From JACDAN01 sp036380355 (GTDB lineage: Bacteria; Actinomycetota; Thermoleophilia; Gaiellales; Gaiellaceae): a stretch of 28,801 nucleotides of DNA. Location: positions 1 to 28,801 of the forward strand of contig DASVEW010000044.1 in the NCBI GenBank assembly GCA_036380355.1. The letters run 5' to 3'. Positions 20,862 to 27,849 of the stretch are shown here, in pieces. Numbering within the stretch: the first letter of the stretch is position 1; every line of letters begins with the position of its first letter. The notes under the pieces are model-generated. The model was given only the letters and a program-made list of their open reading frames with translations, made no database searches and was not told where the DNA came from. A program made the translations under genes and the position numbers.

Positions 20862-21941
20862 TCAGACAGTTGAGAGCGAGCGCGGGGCCGGGCCGACGTA
20901 CTTCGCCGAGGGCCGGAACAGCCGGCCGGTGCGCTTCTGCTCGAGGATGTGCGCCGACCAGCCGGCGACCCGCGAGCATGCGAACATCGCAGGCGCGAGT
21001 GGCGGCGGGATCTCGGCGACGTCGAGGACGATCGCCGAGTAGTACTCGACGTTCGTGGCGAGAACGCGGTCCGGTGACTTCTCCTGGAGCGCCTTCAGCG
21101 CGACCTGCTCCAGCTCCTCGGCGACTTCGACCTGAGGCGAGCCGAGCTCCTTCGCCGTCTCCTTGAGGATGCGGGAGCGCGGGTCCTCTGCGCGGTAGAT
21201 CCGGTGCCCGAAGCCCATGATTCGCTTCCCGGCCTCGAGGGTCTCGCGAACCCAGCGCTCGGGATCGCCCATGCGGGTGACCTCTTCGATCATCGGCTTC
21301 ACGTAGGCCGGGGCGCCGCCGTGAAGCGGCCCGGAAAGCGCGCCGACGGCCGAAGAGAGCGCTGCGCCGGCGTCCGCTCCGGTCGACGCGACGACCCTCG
21401 CCGTGAACGTCGAGGCGTTCAGCCCGTGCTCGGCGGTGCAGATCCAGTAGGTGTCGATCGCCTTGACGTGCTCCGGCCTCGCCTCGCCGCGCCAGCGCAG
21501 GAGGAACCGCTCGGCGGCGGTGTCGCCCTGCGCGACCACGTCGTCCGGCGCGGGCTCGCGACCTTCCGCGACCGCAGCCGACCGGGCGACGATCTCCATC
21601 ATCTGCGCCGACAGGCGGCCGAGGTCCTCGCGTGCCTGCTCGTCCGAGATTTCGTTGAGCTTCCCGAGCTTCCACTCGCCCGAGAGGCGGGCCGTCTCCG
21701 CCTGGAGGTCGGCCGGCGCGTTGCCGGTGAGCTGCGCGGGCTCGTACGGCTCCGGCTCGGGCATCTTCGACTCGAGGTCGTTGTCCACGAGGAGCCCCCA
21801 GACGTTCTCGTACGGGTACTGGCCGACGAGCTCCTCGATGTCGATCCCGCGGTAGCGGAGCGACCCGCCCTCGCGGTCGGGCTCGGCGATCTCCGTCTCG
21901 ACGGCGACGACGCCTTCGAGGCCTGGCTTGAAGTCACTCAT
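20862..21941 (-). CDS. gltA: Citrate synthase
   Basis: 359 aa from ATG 21941. The N-terminal GLEGVVAVETEIAEPDREGGSLRYRGIDIEELV is typical of the short (type II-like) citrate synthases. Active-site segments are AEHGLNAST (His), GPLHGGAP (His), GFGHRIYRAEDPR (His/Arg) and AMFACSRVAGWSAHILEQ. It condenses oxaloacetate and acetyl-CoA. The ATG lacks a Shine-Dalgarno but has TACTCT 9 nt upstream. It is divergent from icd, with 55 bp between the starts. A region of about 30 residues (EWKLGKLNEISDEQAREDLGRL) sits in a part that varies within the family. A methylcitrate synthase role cannot be excluded from sequence, but the TCA neighbours favour citrate synthase. Confidence 0.93.
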   Translation of the reverse strand: MSDFKPGLEGVVAVETEIAEPDREGGSLRYRGIDIEELVGQYPYENVWGLLVDNDLESKMPEPEPYEPAQLTGNAPADLQAETARLSGEWKLGKLNEISDEQAREDLGRLSAQMMEIVARSAAVAEGREPAPDDVVAQGDTAAERFLLRWRGEARPEHVKAIDTYWICTAEHGLNASTFTARVVASTGADAGAALSSAVGALSGPLHGGAPAYVKPMIEEVTRMGDPERWVRETLEAGKRIMGFGHRIYRAEDPRSRILKETAKELGSPQVEVAEELEQVALKALQEKSPDRVLATNVEYYSAIVLDVAEIPPPLAPAMFACSRVAGWSAHILEQKRTGRLFRPSAKYVGPAPRSLSTV

Positions 21942-21950
21942 CGGCCGCAG

Positions 21951-21987
21951 AGAGTACCCCGAAGCGCCGTTGCCGAATCGGTAGAGT
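21951..21987. promoter_or_regulatory. Paired -10-like boxes between gltA and icd
   Basis: On the minus strand TACTCT (21956-21951) is 9 nt before the gltA ATG. On the plus strand TAGAGT (21982-21987) is 9 nt before the icd ATG. Neither gene has a Shine-Dalgarno. The symmetric spacing fits back-to-back leaderless promoters in a 55-bp gap. Confidence 0.5.
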
Positions 21988-21996
21988 CGCCGCCGC

Positions 21997-23088
21997 ATGG
22001 CTCACCGAGTCACCCTGATTCCCGGCGACGGCATCGGCCCCGAGCTCACCGAGGCGACCCGGCGGGTCCTCGAGGCGAGCGGCGTCGAGTTCGACTGGGA
22101 CATCCAGCACGCGGGCACGGACGTGATGGACCAGCACGACGGGAACCCGCTTCCCGACCACGTGCTGGACGCGATCCGGGACACCGGGGTGGCGCTGAAG
22201 GGGCCGATCACGACCCCCGTCGGCGGCGGCTTCCGCTCCGTGAACGTCGGCCTCCGCAAAGCGCTCGACCTCTACGGCCAGGTTCGCCCGTGCAAGAGCT
22301 ACGAGGGCGTCCGGTCGCGCTTCGACGACGTCGATCTCGTGCTGATCCGTGAGAACACCGAGGATCTCTACGCCGGGATCGAGTACGAGCAGGGCTCGGA
22401 CGAGGCCGAGGAGCTGCTCGGCTGGATCGAGAGGCACGGCGGGAAGCTCAGACATAGGGACGCCGGCATCTCGATCAAGCCGCTGTCCGTGTCCGGGACC
22501 CGCCGGATCGTGCAGTTCGCGTTCGACTACGCGCGCCGCAACGGCCGCCGCAAGGTCACCGCCGTGCACAAGGCGAACATCATGAAGTTCACCGACGGCC
22601 TCTACCTGCGCGTCGCGCAGGAGGTGGCCGCGGAGAACGCCGACATCGAGTTCGACGACCGGATCGTGGACAACATGTGCATGCAGCTCGTCCAGCGGCC
22701 CGAGGAGTACGACGTGCTCGTCTGCCCGAACCTCTACGGCGACATCGTCTCCGACCTCGCCGCGGGGATGATCGGCGGGCTCGGCATGGCGCCCGGCGGG
22801 AACTTCGGCGAGCGCGCCGCGATCTTCGAGCCGACCCACGGCTCGGCGCCGAAGTACGCGGGGCAGAACAAGGCGAACCCGATGGCGCAGATGCTCTCGG
22901 GCGTGATGATGCTGCGCCACCTCGACGAGCACGAGGCCGCCGACCGCGTCGAGAGCGCGATCGCGGGCGTGATCCGCGAGGGCAAGAGCGTCACCTACGA
23001 CATGAAGCCAACCCGCGACGACCCGACCGCCGTCGGCACGAGCGAGGTCGCCGACGCGATCATCGACAAACTCGGAGTGCGGGTGTGA
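21997..23088 (+). CDS. icd: Isocitrate dehydrogenase, probably NADP-dependent
   Basis: 363 aa, homodimeric isocitrate/isopropylmalate dehydrogenase family. IPGDGIGPEL is at residues 8-17. The substrate motif SVNVGLRKALDLYGQVRP (Ser, Asn, Arg) is at about 81-98, then RENTEDLYAG, the active-site Lys in KANIMKFTDG, and the metal ligands in NLYGDIVSDLAAG. The cofactor loop reads HGSAPKYAGQNKANP. Lys-Tyr after the Pro is the NADP-type signature of E. coli Icd, while NAD enzymes usually have Asp-Ile. It oxidises isocitrate to 2-oxoglutarate. It forms an operon with mdh (TGATG overlap). A long actinobacterial monomeric Icd is not what is seen here. An isopropylmalate dehydrogenase is less likely from the substrate loop. 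Confidence 0.93.
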   Translation: MAHRVTLIPGDGIGPELTEATRRVLEASGVEFDWDIQHAGTDVMDQHDGNPLPDHVLDAIRDTGVALKGPITTPVGGGFRSVNVGLRKALDLYGQVRPCKSYEGVRSRFDDVDLVLIRENTEDLYAGIEYEQGSDEAEELLGWIERHGGKLRHRDAGISIKPLSVSGTRRIVQFAFDYARRNGRRKVTAVHKANIMKFTDGLYLRVAQEVAAENADIEFDDRIVDNMCMQLVQRPEEYDVLVCPNLYGDIVSDLAAGMIGGLGMAPGGNFGERAAIFEPTHGSAPKYAGQNKANPMAQMLSGVMMLRHLDEHEAADRVESAIAGVIREGKSVTYDMKPTRDDPTAVGTSEVADAIIDKLGVRV

Positions 23089-24047
23089 TGGAAACGGGAC
23101 GCCACGAGTTCACGCCGGTCAAGGGCCGGCGGAAGGTGACGGTGGTCGGTGCGGGCAACGTCGGAGCGACCTGCGCGCAGGAGCTCGCGCGCCGCGACTA
23201 TTGCGACGTCGCGCTGGTCGACATCAAGGAAGGGCTCGCCGAGGGGAAGGCGCTGGACATCGACCAGGCGGGCGCCGTCCTCGGATACGAGCCGCGCGTC
23301 GTCGGCTCCACGGAGTACGACATCACGGCCGGCTCCGACGTCGTGGTCGTGACCGCGGGCGTCCCGCGGACCGGCGACATGAGCCGCGACGACCTCGTCT
23401 CGACGAACGAGAAGATCGTCGGGTCCGTGACGCAGCAGGTCGTCGGGCAGTCTCCTGACGCGATCCTGATCGTCGTCTCCAACCCGCTCGACGCGATGTG
23501 CCATGTCGCGAAGAACGTCTCCGGCTGGCCGAAGAACCGCGTCTTCGGGATGGCCGGGATCCTCGACACCGCGCGGTTCTCGACCTTCATCGCGTGGGCG
23601 ACCGGCGTGTCGGTGAAGGACGTGACCGCGATGGTGCTCGGCGGCCACGGCGACCAGATGGTGTCGGTCGTCTCGGCGACGACGGTCGGCGGCGTGCCGC
23701 TCCGCACGCTCCTGCCCGAGGATCGGATCCAGGAGCTCGTTGCCCGCACCGCGAAGGGCGGCGGCGAGCTGGTCTCGCTGCTCGGCACCTCCGCGTGGTA
23801 CGCGCCCGGGGCGGCGGCGGCTCAGATGGTCGACGCGATCATGCTCGACGAGAAGCGCGTCCTCCCCTGCACGGCGTACCTCGAGGGCGAGTACGGGATC
23901 GAGGATCTCTACATGGGCGTGCCGGTGAGGCTCGGTGCCGAGGGGATCGAGGAGATCTACGAGCTCGAGCTCTCGGACGACGAGCGGGAGGAGCTGCGCG
24001 CCTCCGCGGACGCCGTCCGCGACGTCGTCGGCGTCCTGACCAGCTAG
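23088..24047 (+). CDS. mdh: Malate dehydrogenase (LDH-like type)
   Basis: 319 aa from ATG 23088, overlapping the icd stop by one base; a GTG at 23085 is also in frame. VVGAGNVGATCAQ is the NAD site and DIKEG holds the Asp that selects NAD. VPRTGDMSRDDL is the mobile loop with two arginines, the pattern for malate over lactate. Catalytic residues are in VSNPLD, GMAGILDTARF and LGGHGDQMV (His). The C-terminal LYMGVPVRLGAEGIEEIYEL is standard. It interconverts malate and oxaloacetate and feeds both GltA and PckA. About 17 extra residues (METGRHEFTPVKGRRK) precede the first strand. Confidence 0.96.
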   Translation: METGRHEFTPVKGRRKVTVVGAGNVGATCAQELARRDYCDVALVDIKEGLAEGKALDIDQAGAVLGYEPRVVGSTEYDITAGSDVVVVTAGVPRTGDMSRDDLVSTNEKIVGSVTQQVVGQSPDAILIVVSNPLDAMCHVAKNVSGWPKNRVFGMAGILDTARFSTFIAWATGVSVKDVTAMVLGGHGDQMVSVVSATTVGGVPLRTLLPEDRIQELVARTAKGGGELVSLLGTSAWYAPGAAAAQMVDAIMLDEKRVLPCTAYLEGEYGIEDLYMGVPVRLGAEGIEEIYELELSDDEREELRASADAVRDVVGVLTS

Positions 24048-24064
24048 TCAGGAGGGTTTTCGCG

Positions 24065-24078
24065 CAGGGGCCAAGGCC
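24065..24078 (+). terminator. Short hairpin after mdh
   Basis: GGGGC (24065-24069) pairs with GCCCC (24074-24078) over CAAG, 18 bases after the mdh stop, preceded by a T-run rather than followed by one. It is a plausible weak terminator. Nothing else was recognised in the 162-bp gap to the next gene. Confidence 0.35.
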
Positions 24079-24209
24079 CCGTCGAACCGCCCGGGACGGC
24101 GGCAGAAGCGGGTGCGAGGCGTCCCGTCTCCGACATCATGAGGCCGTGCGCGCCTGCGCTCTCGCCCACGTGACACTTCGTCCCCCACATTGACGCACTC
24201 TCGGCAGCG

Positions 24210-25016
24210 GTGGAACCGGGCCTGACCGGACGCACGGCGGTCGTCTGCGGCGCCTCGCAGGGGATGGGCCTGGCCATCGCCGAGGCGTTCGTCGCCGAGG
24301 GGATGAACGTCGCCATGTTCGCCCGCCGCCGCAGGGTGCTCGAGGCCGAGGCCGAGCGGCTCGGCGGGAAGCAACCGGACGCGTCGGCAAAGCCGACACG
24401 TCCTCGGTCCGCGCCGCCCAGTCGGCGCGTCATCGCGGTCCAGGGTGACGTCACGAACCCGCAGGACTGCGAGCGGCTCGTACAGCTCACCGTAGAGGCC
24501 TTCGGCGGCGTCGACGTCCTGATCAACAACAGCGGCGGCCCGCCGAGAGGACCGGCGCTCGAGCTCGACGACGACTCGCTCGAGGCTGCCGTCGCCCTCC
24601 TCCTCCTCTCCGCTGTGCGGCTCACGAATCTCTGCCTGCCCCATCTCCGCAGGAGCCCGGCAGGACGTGTCATCAACATCGAGTCGAGCACCGTCAAAGA
24701 ACCGGCGGACAACCTGGCGCTCTCGAACGCCGTCCGGCCCGGCGTCGTCGGTTGGGCGAAGACGCTCTCGCGCGAGATCGGCCCGGACGGGATCACCGTC
24801 AACACGATCGCCCCGGGCCGGATCGACACCGAGCGGCTCGCCGAGGTCTATCCCGACGGGCCGACCGAGGAGGACCTGAAGGCGATCCCGCTCCGCCGGC
24901 TCGGCCGCCCCGACGAGATCGCCTCGGTCGTCTGCTTCCTCGCCTCCGATGCGGCGTCCTATGTCACCGGCTCGGTGATCCAGGTGGACGGCGGCCTGAT
25001 TCGCGGCCTCCTGTGA
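24210..25016 (+). CDS. Atypical short-chain dehydrogenase/reductase lacking the YxxxK pair
   Basis: 268 aa from GTG 24210. The Rossmann fold is clear: VVCGASQGMGLAIAEAF (residues 11-27), GDVTNPQDC, VDVLINNSGGPP, VINIESST, and the C-terminal GRPDEIASVVCFLASDAASYVTGSVIQVDGG typical of FabG-like SDRs. The catalytic Tyr-x-x-x-Lys is replaced by Ser172-Asn-Ala-Val-Arg176. About 20 residues rich in Pro, Arg, Ala and Ser (about 54-73) are inserted before VIAVQGDV. Related NNSGGP/LSNxxR proteins are annotated as 3-oxoacyl-ACP reductases, but activity is doubtful. The gene overlaps the protease gene as GTGA, so co-translation is likely. No Shine-Dalgarno or TANNNT box is seen at its start. Confidence 0.85.
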   Translation: MEPGLTGRTAVVCGASQGMGLAIAEAFVAEGMNVAMFARRRRVLEAEAERLGGKQPDASAKPTRPRSAPPSRRVIAVQGDVTNPQDCERLVQLTVEAFGGVDVLINNSGGPPRGPALELDDDSLEAAVALLLLSAVRLTNLCLPHLRRSPAGRVINIESSTVKEPADNLALSNAVRPGVVGWAKTLSREIGPDGITVNTIAPGRIDTERLAEVYPDGPTEEDLKAIPLRRLGRPDEIASVVCFLASDAASYVTGSVIQVDGGLIRGLL

Positions 25017-26023
25017 GACGCCTTCCCTGGCCTGCATGGCTGATCGGCGCCGGCGTGGCGCTGCTGGTCGTGGCCGCCGCGCTCTACATCGCCCCGTCCG
25101 ACCGCTACATCTTCCTGCCGGACGACGCCCGCCCGCTGGAGCCCCGGGTGCAGGTCGAGGGCGAGAAGCCGGATGCGAACGGCGGAGGCATCCACTACGT
25201 CGCCGTCGACGTGCGCAAGGCGTCGCTGTTCGAGAAGATGTTCCCGGGCCTCTACGAGGGCGCGACGCTGGAGCCGGTCACGAACGTCCTCGCCGAGGGA
25301 GAGGACGAACGGGCGCACCGTCGCTGCGAGCTCGCCGCGATGCGGCGCAGCCAGGACTACGCGACCGCCGTGGCGCTCCGGGCGCTCGACTACCGGATCC
25401 CGACCCGTCGCCTCGGCGTCGCGATCGAAGGCACGTTCCCCGGCTACCCGGCCTCGGGCAAGCTCCGCAACTGCGACTGGCTCCGCGCGATCGACGGGAC
25501 GCCGGTGCGGAGATCTCAGGCAGTCACCCGCGCGCTCGGCCGGAAAGAGCCCGGCGACCGGGTCCGCCTTCTTGTCGAGCGCGACGACGAGCGCTTCACG
25601 GTCGTGCTGCGCACCGCCCGCGACCCCCGCCGGCCGGCCCGCGCGTTCATCGGGGTCTCGGTCGCGGACGTGTTCGACGTGGTGCGCGTCCCGGTCGAGG
25701 TGAAGATCGATCTCGGCCAGGTCGGCGGCCCGTCGGCGGGGCTTGCGTTCGCCCTCGTTCTGATGGAGGAGCTCGGCCGCAGCGTCGACCGCGGCTACCG
25801 TCTGGCCGCCACCGGCGAGATCTTCCTCGACGGCACGGTCACCCGCGTCGGCGGGATCAAGCAGAAAACGATCGGCGCGCGGCGTTCCGGCATGGATCTC
25901 TTCCTCGTGCCTGGGGATAACGCGGCCGAGGCGCGGCGCTATGCCGACGGCCTGCGGATCGTGCCTGTGGACAGCTTTCAACAGGCGTTGCGGACACTGG
26001 CAACTCTGCCGCCCAAAGCCTAG
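25013..26023 (+). CDS. Membrane-anchored PDZ-Lon protease (YlbL-like, S16 family)
   Basis: 336 aa from GTG 25013. One N-terminal membrane segment (about residues 7-28) is followed by an extracytoplasmic region with the YlbL-type GGGIHYVAVDVRKASLFEKMFP (about 58-79). A PDZ domain follows at about 141-202 (LGVAIEGTFPGYPASGKL, DWLRAIDGTPV, GDRVRLLVER). Then comes a Lon-type proteolytic domain from about 214, with the catalytic Ser in GQVGGPSAGLAFAL and the Lys in VGGIKQKTIGARRSG. The Ser-Lys dyad is complete. Known relatives are cell-envelope proteases, such as YlbL in Bacillus. Coupling to the atypical SDR suggests a shared regulatory or quality-control role; that is inference. Confidence 0.92.
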   Translation: MRRLPWPAWLIGAGVALLVVAAALYIAPSDRYIFLPDDARPLEPRVQVEGEKPDANGGGIHYVAVDVRKASLFEKMFPGLYEGATLEPVTNVLAEGEDERAHRRCELAAMRRSQDYATAVALRALDYRIPTRRLGVAIEGTFPGYPASGKLRNCDWLRAIDGTPVRRSQAVTRALGRKEPGDRVRLLVERDDERFTVVLRTARDPRRPARAFIGVSVADVFDVVRVPVEVKIDLGQVGGPSAGLAFALVLMEELGRSVDRGYRLAATGEIFLDGTVTRVGGIKQKTIGARRSGMDLFLVPGDNAAEARRYADGLRIVPVDSFQQALRTLATLPPKA

Positions 26024-26161
26024 AAAGCCCAGGAATTCGGCGGTTTCGGACCGTCCGGAAATTGCATGGATTTTGTAACCGGACCCTCTTGCACCGCGGC
26101 ACGCCAAGTCCCAAGATGCCCGCCCAGGAACGGCACTTTTCAGGAGGTTCGAACGCGGCCA

Positions 26162-26344
26162 ATGAGCAAACGAGCCGAGGCAAGCTGCGACGACTGCTAC
26201 TTCCGCAGGGCGGGACTTTGTGCCCTCCCCCTGGACTCCCCCTGTCCAACGTTCCGGCCCGCAAAGCCTCGCAGCCTGCGGCCGCCGCAGCAGCCTCGGC
26301 TCGTGCCGCGTCCCGAACCCCAGATCGTCGTCGCGACGGCCTAG
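26162..26344 (+). CDS. Small Cys-rich protein (60 aa), unknown
   Basis: ATG 26162 to TAG 26344. Four cysteines are arranged as C-x2-C-x8-C-x7-C in SCDDCYFRRAGLCALPLDSPC (residues 8-28), a likely zinc or Fe-S knuckle. A Pro/Arg-rich, probably disordered tail follows. A perfect AGGAGG (26142-26147) lies 14 nt upstream, farther than ideal. The frame is open to 26066 (ATG), but the extra residues look non-coding. No family is recognised. In the 138 bp between the protease stop and this ATG I see only an imperfect palindrome near 26042-26059 and no gene. Confidence 0.5.
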   Translation: MSKRAEASCDDCYFRRAGLCALPLDSPCPTFRPAKPRSLRPPQQPRLVPRPEPQIVVATA

Positions 26345-26423
26345 GAGGGCCTGGCGAAACGCAGCGCTGTGCCGCAGGGCCGCGGGCCGCCCCTACAACG
26401 AGCGACGTTCCGCCAATCCCTCC

Positions 26424-26429
26424 TAGACT
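26424..26429 (+). promoter_or_regulatory. -10-like TAGACT before the LapA-type gene
   Basis: TANNNT box 6 nt before ATG 26436, no Shine-Dalgarno; leaderless-type start. Confidence 0.45.
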
Positions 26430-26435
26430 CGCCGC

Positions 26436-26720
26436 ATGCGCTTCCGCCGGGGCCCGGGCGACCGCCTCGACCATTGGCAGCCGCGCCTCTGGCTGATCCT
26501 CGTCGGGCTGCTCGCGATGTTCCTCTACCTGCTCGCGTTCATCGTGATGAACGACAAGCAGATCGAGATCGAGTTCGTCTTCTTCACGGCGACGGTGTCG
26601 CTGATCTGGGCGATGGTGCTGATGGTCGGGTTCGGCGTGCTAGGCGGCGTGCTGCTGTCGCAGCTCTACCGCAGGCGCCGGGGCCAGAAGCCCGCCGAGG
26701 CGCCTGACGGCCTCCCGTAG
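26436..26720 (+). CDS. LapA-domain (DUF1049-type) small membrane protein
   Basis: 94 aa. Residues 1-15 are basic and cytoplasmic. TM1 is about 17-37 (LWLILVGLLAMFLYLLAFIVM), then the short outer loop NDKQIEIEFVFFTATVSLI, and TM2 is about 55-77 (WAMVLMVGFGVLGGVLLSQLY), ending in RRRRGQKP. The N-x-x-x-I-x-I-x-F-V-F pattern between two TMs is characteristic of lipopolysaccharide-assembly-A-domain proteins, which also occur in bacteria without LPS, where their role is unclear. The last 81 bp overlap the convergent aminotransferase gene. Confidence 0.8.
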   Translation: MRFRRGPGDRLDHWQPRLWLILVGLLAMFLYLLAFIVMNDKQIEIEFVFFTATVSLIWAMVLMVGFGVLGGVLLSQLYRRRRGQKPAEAPDGLP

Positions 26721-27764
26721 CTGCGCCGGCGACGCGTAGCTGAAGGCGAGCCGCGCCGCGCCGCGGCCGCCGCCCGCCCACGGGTAGAAGTCCGGCCCCG
26801 CGATGAAGGAGACGCCGATCTGCTCGGCGGCGTGGAGGAGCGCCCGCGCATTGCCGCCGCCGGGCAGGTCGAGCCAGAGGAAGTAGCCGCCCTCGGGACG
26901 GTTCCACCGGGCGCCGCTCCAGCCCAGCTCGTCCTCCAGCGCCGAAAGCAGCGCATCTCGCCTTGCGCGCAGCAGCGAGCGGACGAGCTCGACGTTGCGT
27001 TCGAGATGGCCCCGCCGCAGGAACTCGTGCACCGTCGCCTGCGAAAGAAGCGCGGGCGTGATGTACGTCGAAGCCGCAGCCGACTCCACCGCATGCGCGA
27101 GCCGCTCGGGCAGGACGAGGTAGCCGACGCGGATTCCCGGCGCGGCGGTCTTCGAGAACGAGCACGAGTACGCGACGCGCGCGCCGCCGGCGAGGTCGAA
27201 CACCGTCGGCGGCGGCTCGCCCTCGAACCGGATGGCGCCGTACGGGTCGTCCTCCAGCACGAGCAGGTCGTGCTCGGCCGCGAGCTCGACGAGCCTCCGG
27301 CGCCGCTCGACGGTCAGCGTCCGTCCGGTCGGGTTCTGGAAGGTCGGGATCACGTACAGGAACGCCGGGCGCCGGCCGCGGCGCAACTCGGCCTCCAGCG
27401 CATCGACGTCGAGTCCGTCGGCGTCGCAGGCCACCGGCGCGACCTCCGCACCCAACGAGCCGAGGATCCTCAGCGGGCGGTCGTAGGTCGGCGCCTCGAC
27501 CAGCACGCGTTCGCCGCCGGCCGCAAGCACCTGTGCCAGCAGCGCGAAGCCCTGCAGGGACCCGTTCGTCAGGACGACGCGCTGCTGGGAGACCCCGTGC
27601 TCCTCGGCGATCCACTGTCTCAGGGGCGCGTACCCGCCCGCCGAGCCGTAGGAGAGGATCGTCGGGCCGTCGCCTTGCAGCGCCGCGCGGGCGCACTCGG
27701 CGAGCTCCTCGACGGGCACGCACTCGGGCGCCGGAACGCCGCGCGCGAGCGAGATCGTCTCCAT
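26640..27764 (-). CDS. PLP-dependent aminotransferase (class I/II, LysN/ARO8-like)
   Basis: 374 aa from ATG 27764. Fold-type I features are: ILSYGSAGGYAPLRQWIAEEHGV, the phosphate-binding LTNGSLQGFALLAQVLA, IPTFQNPTGRTL, LVLEDDPYGAIRF (Asp contacting the PLP ring), and SFSKTAAPGIRVGYLVLP with the Schiff-base Lys. The C-terminal domain contains GGYFLWLDLP and an Arg in ARLAFSYA. The YGSxxGYxxLR pattern resembles 2-aminoadipate/aromatic aminotransferases of the MocR-catalytic type without the GntR domain. The substrate is uncertain (aromatic or branched amino acid, or aminoadipate). A TAAAGT box 6 nt before the ATG suggests leaderless mRNA. The last 27 codons overlap the LapA-type gene on the other strand. 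Confidence 0.9.
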   Translation of the reverse strand: METISLARGVPAPECVPVEELAECARAALQGDGPTILSYGSAGGYAPLRQWIAEEHGVSQQRVVLTNGSLQGFALLAQVLAAGGERVLVEAPTYDRPLRILGSLGAEVAPVACDADGLDVDALEAELRRGRRPAFLYVIPTFQNPTGRTLTVERRRRLVELAAEHDLLVLEDDPYGAIRFEGEPPPTVFDLAGGARVAYSCSFSKTAAPGIRVGYLVLPERLAHAVESAAASTYITPALLSQATVHEFLRRGHLERNVELVRSLLRARRDALLSALEDELGWSGARWNRPEGGYFLWLDLPGGGNARALLHAAEQIGVSFIAGPDFYPWAGGGRGAARLAFSYASPAQLREAVRRLGGLLAPAPAVELRQQHAA

Positions 27765-27770
27765 GCGCCG

Positions 27771-27776
27771 ACTTTA
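27771..27776 (-). promoter_or_regulatory. -10-like TAAAGT before the aminotransferase gene
   Basis: TANNNT box 6 nt before ATG 27764; no Shine-Dalgarno. Confidence 0.45.
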
Positions 27777-27811
27777 GGATCTGCGTCGGATACCACCCAG
27801 GGTCCGCAGCC

Positions 27812-27844
27812 GGCTCGGGCTCGAGCCACGTAACAGTCGGTTAC
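27812..27844 (-). terminator. Two small hairpins after the phosphotransferase gene
   Basis: GTAAC (27830-27834) pairs with GTTAC (27840-27844), 5 bp past the phosphotransferase stop. GGCTCG (27812-27817) pairs with CGAGCC (27822-27827) over GGCT. Together they could end the sucD-phosphotransferase transcript. The first is also a possible operator for the aminotransferase gene. Confidence 0.35.
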
Positions 27845-27849
27845 AAGAC

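Noticed and set aside
26140..26162. tRNA T-arm-like GGTTCGAAC
   Set aside because: Flanking bases cannot form the 5-bp T stem, and no anticodon arm or acceptor stem is present; no tRNA or rRNA was found in the window.
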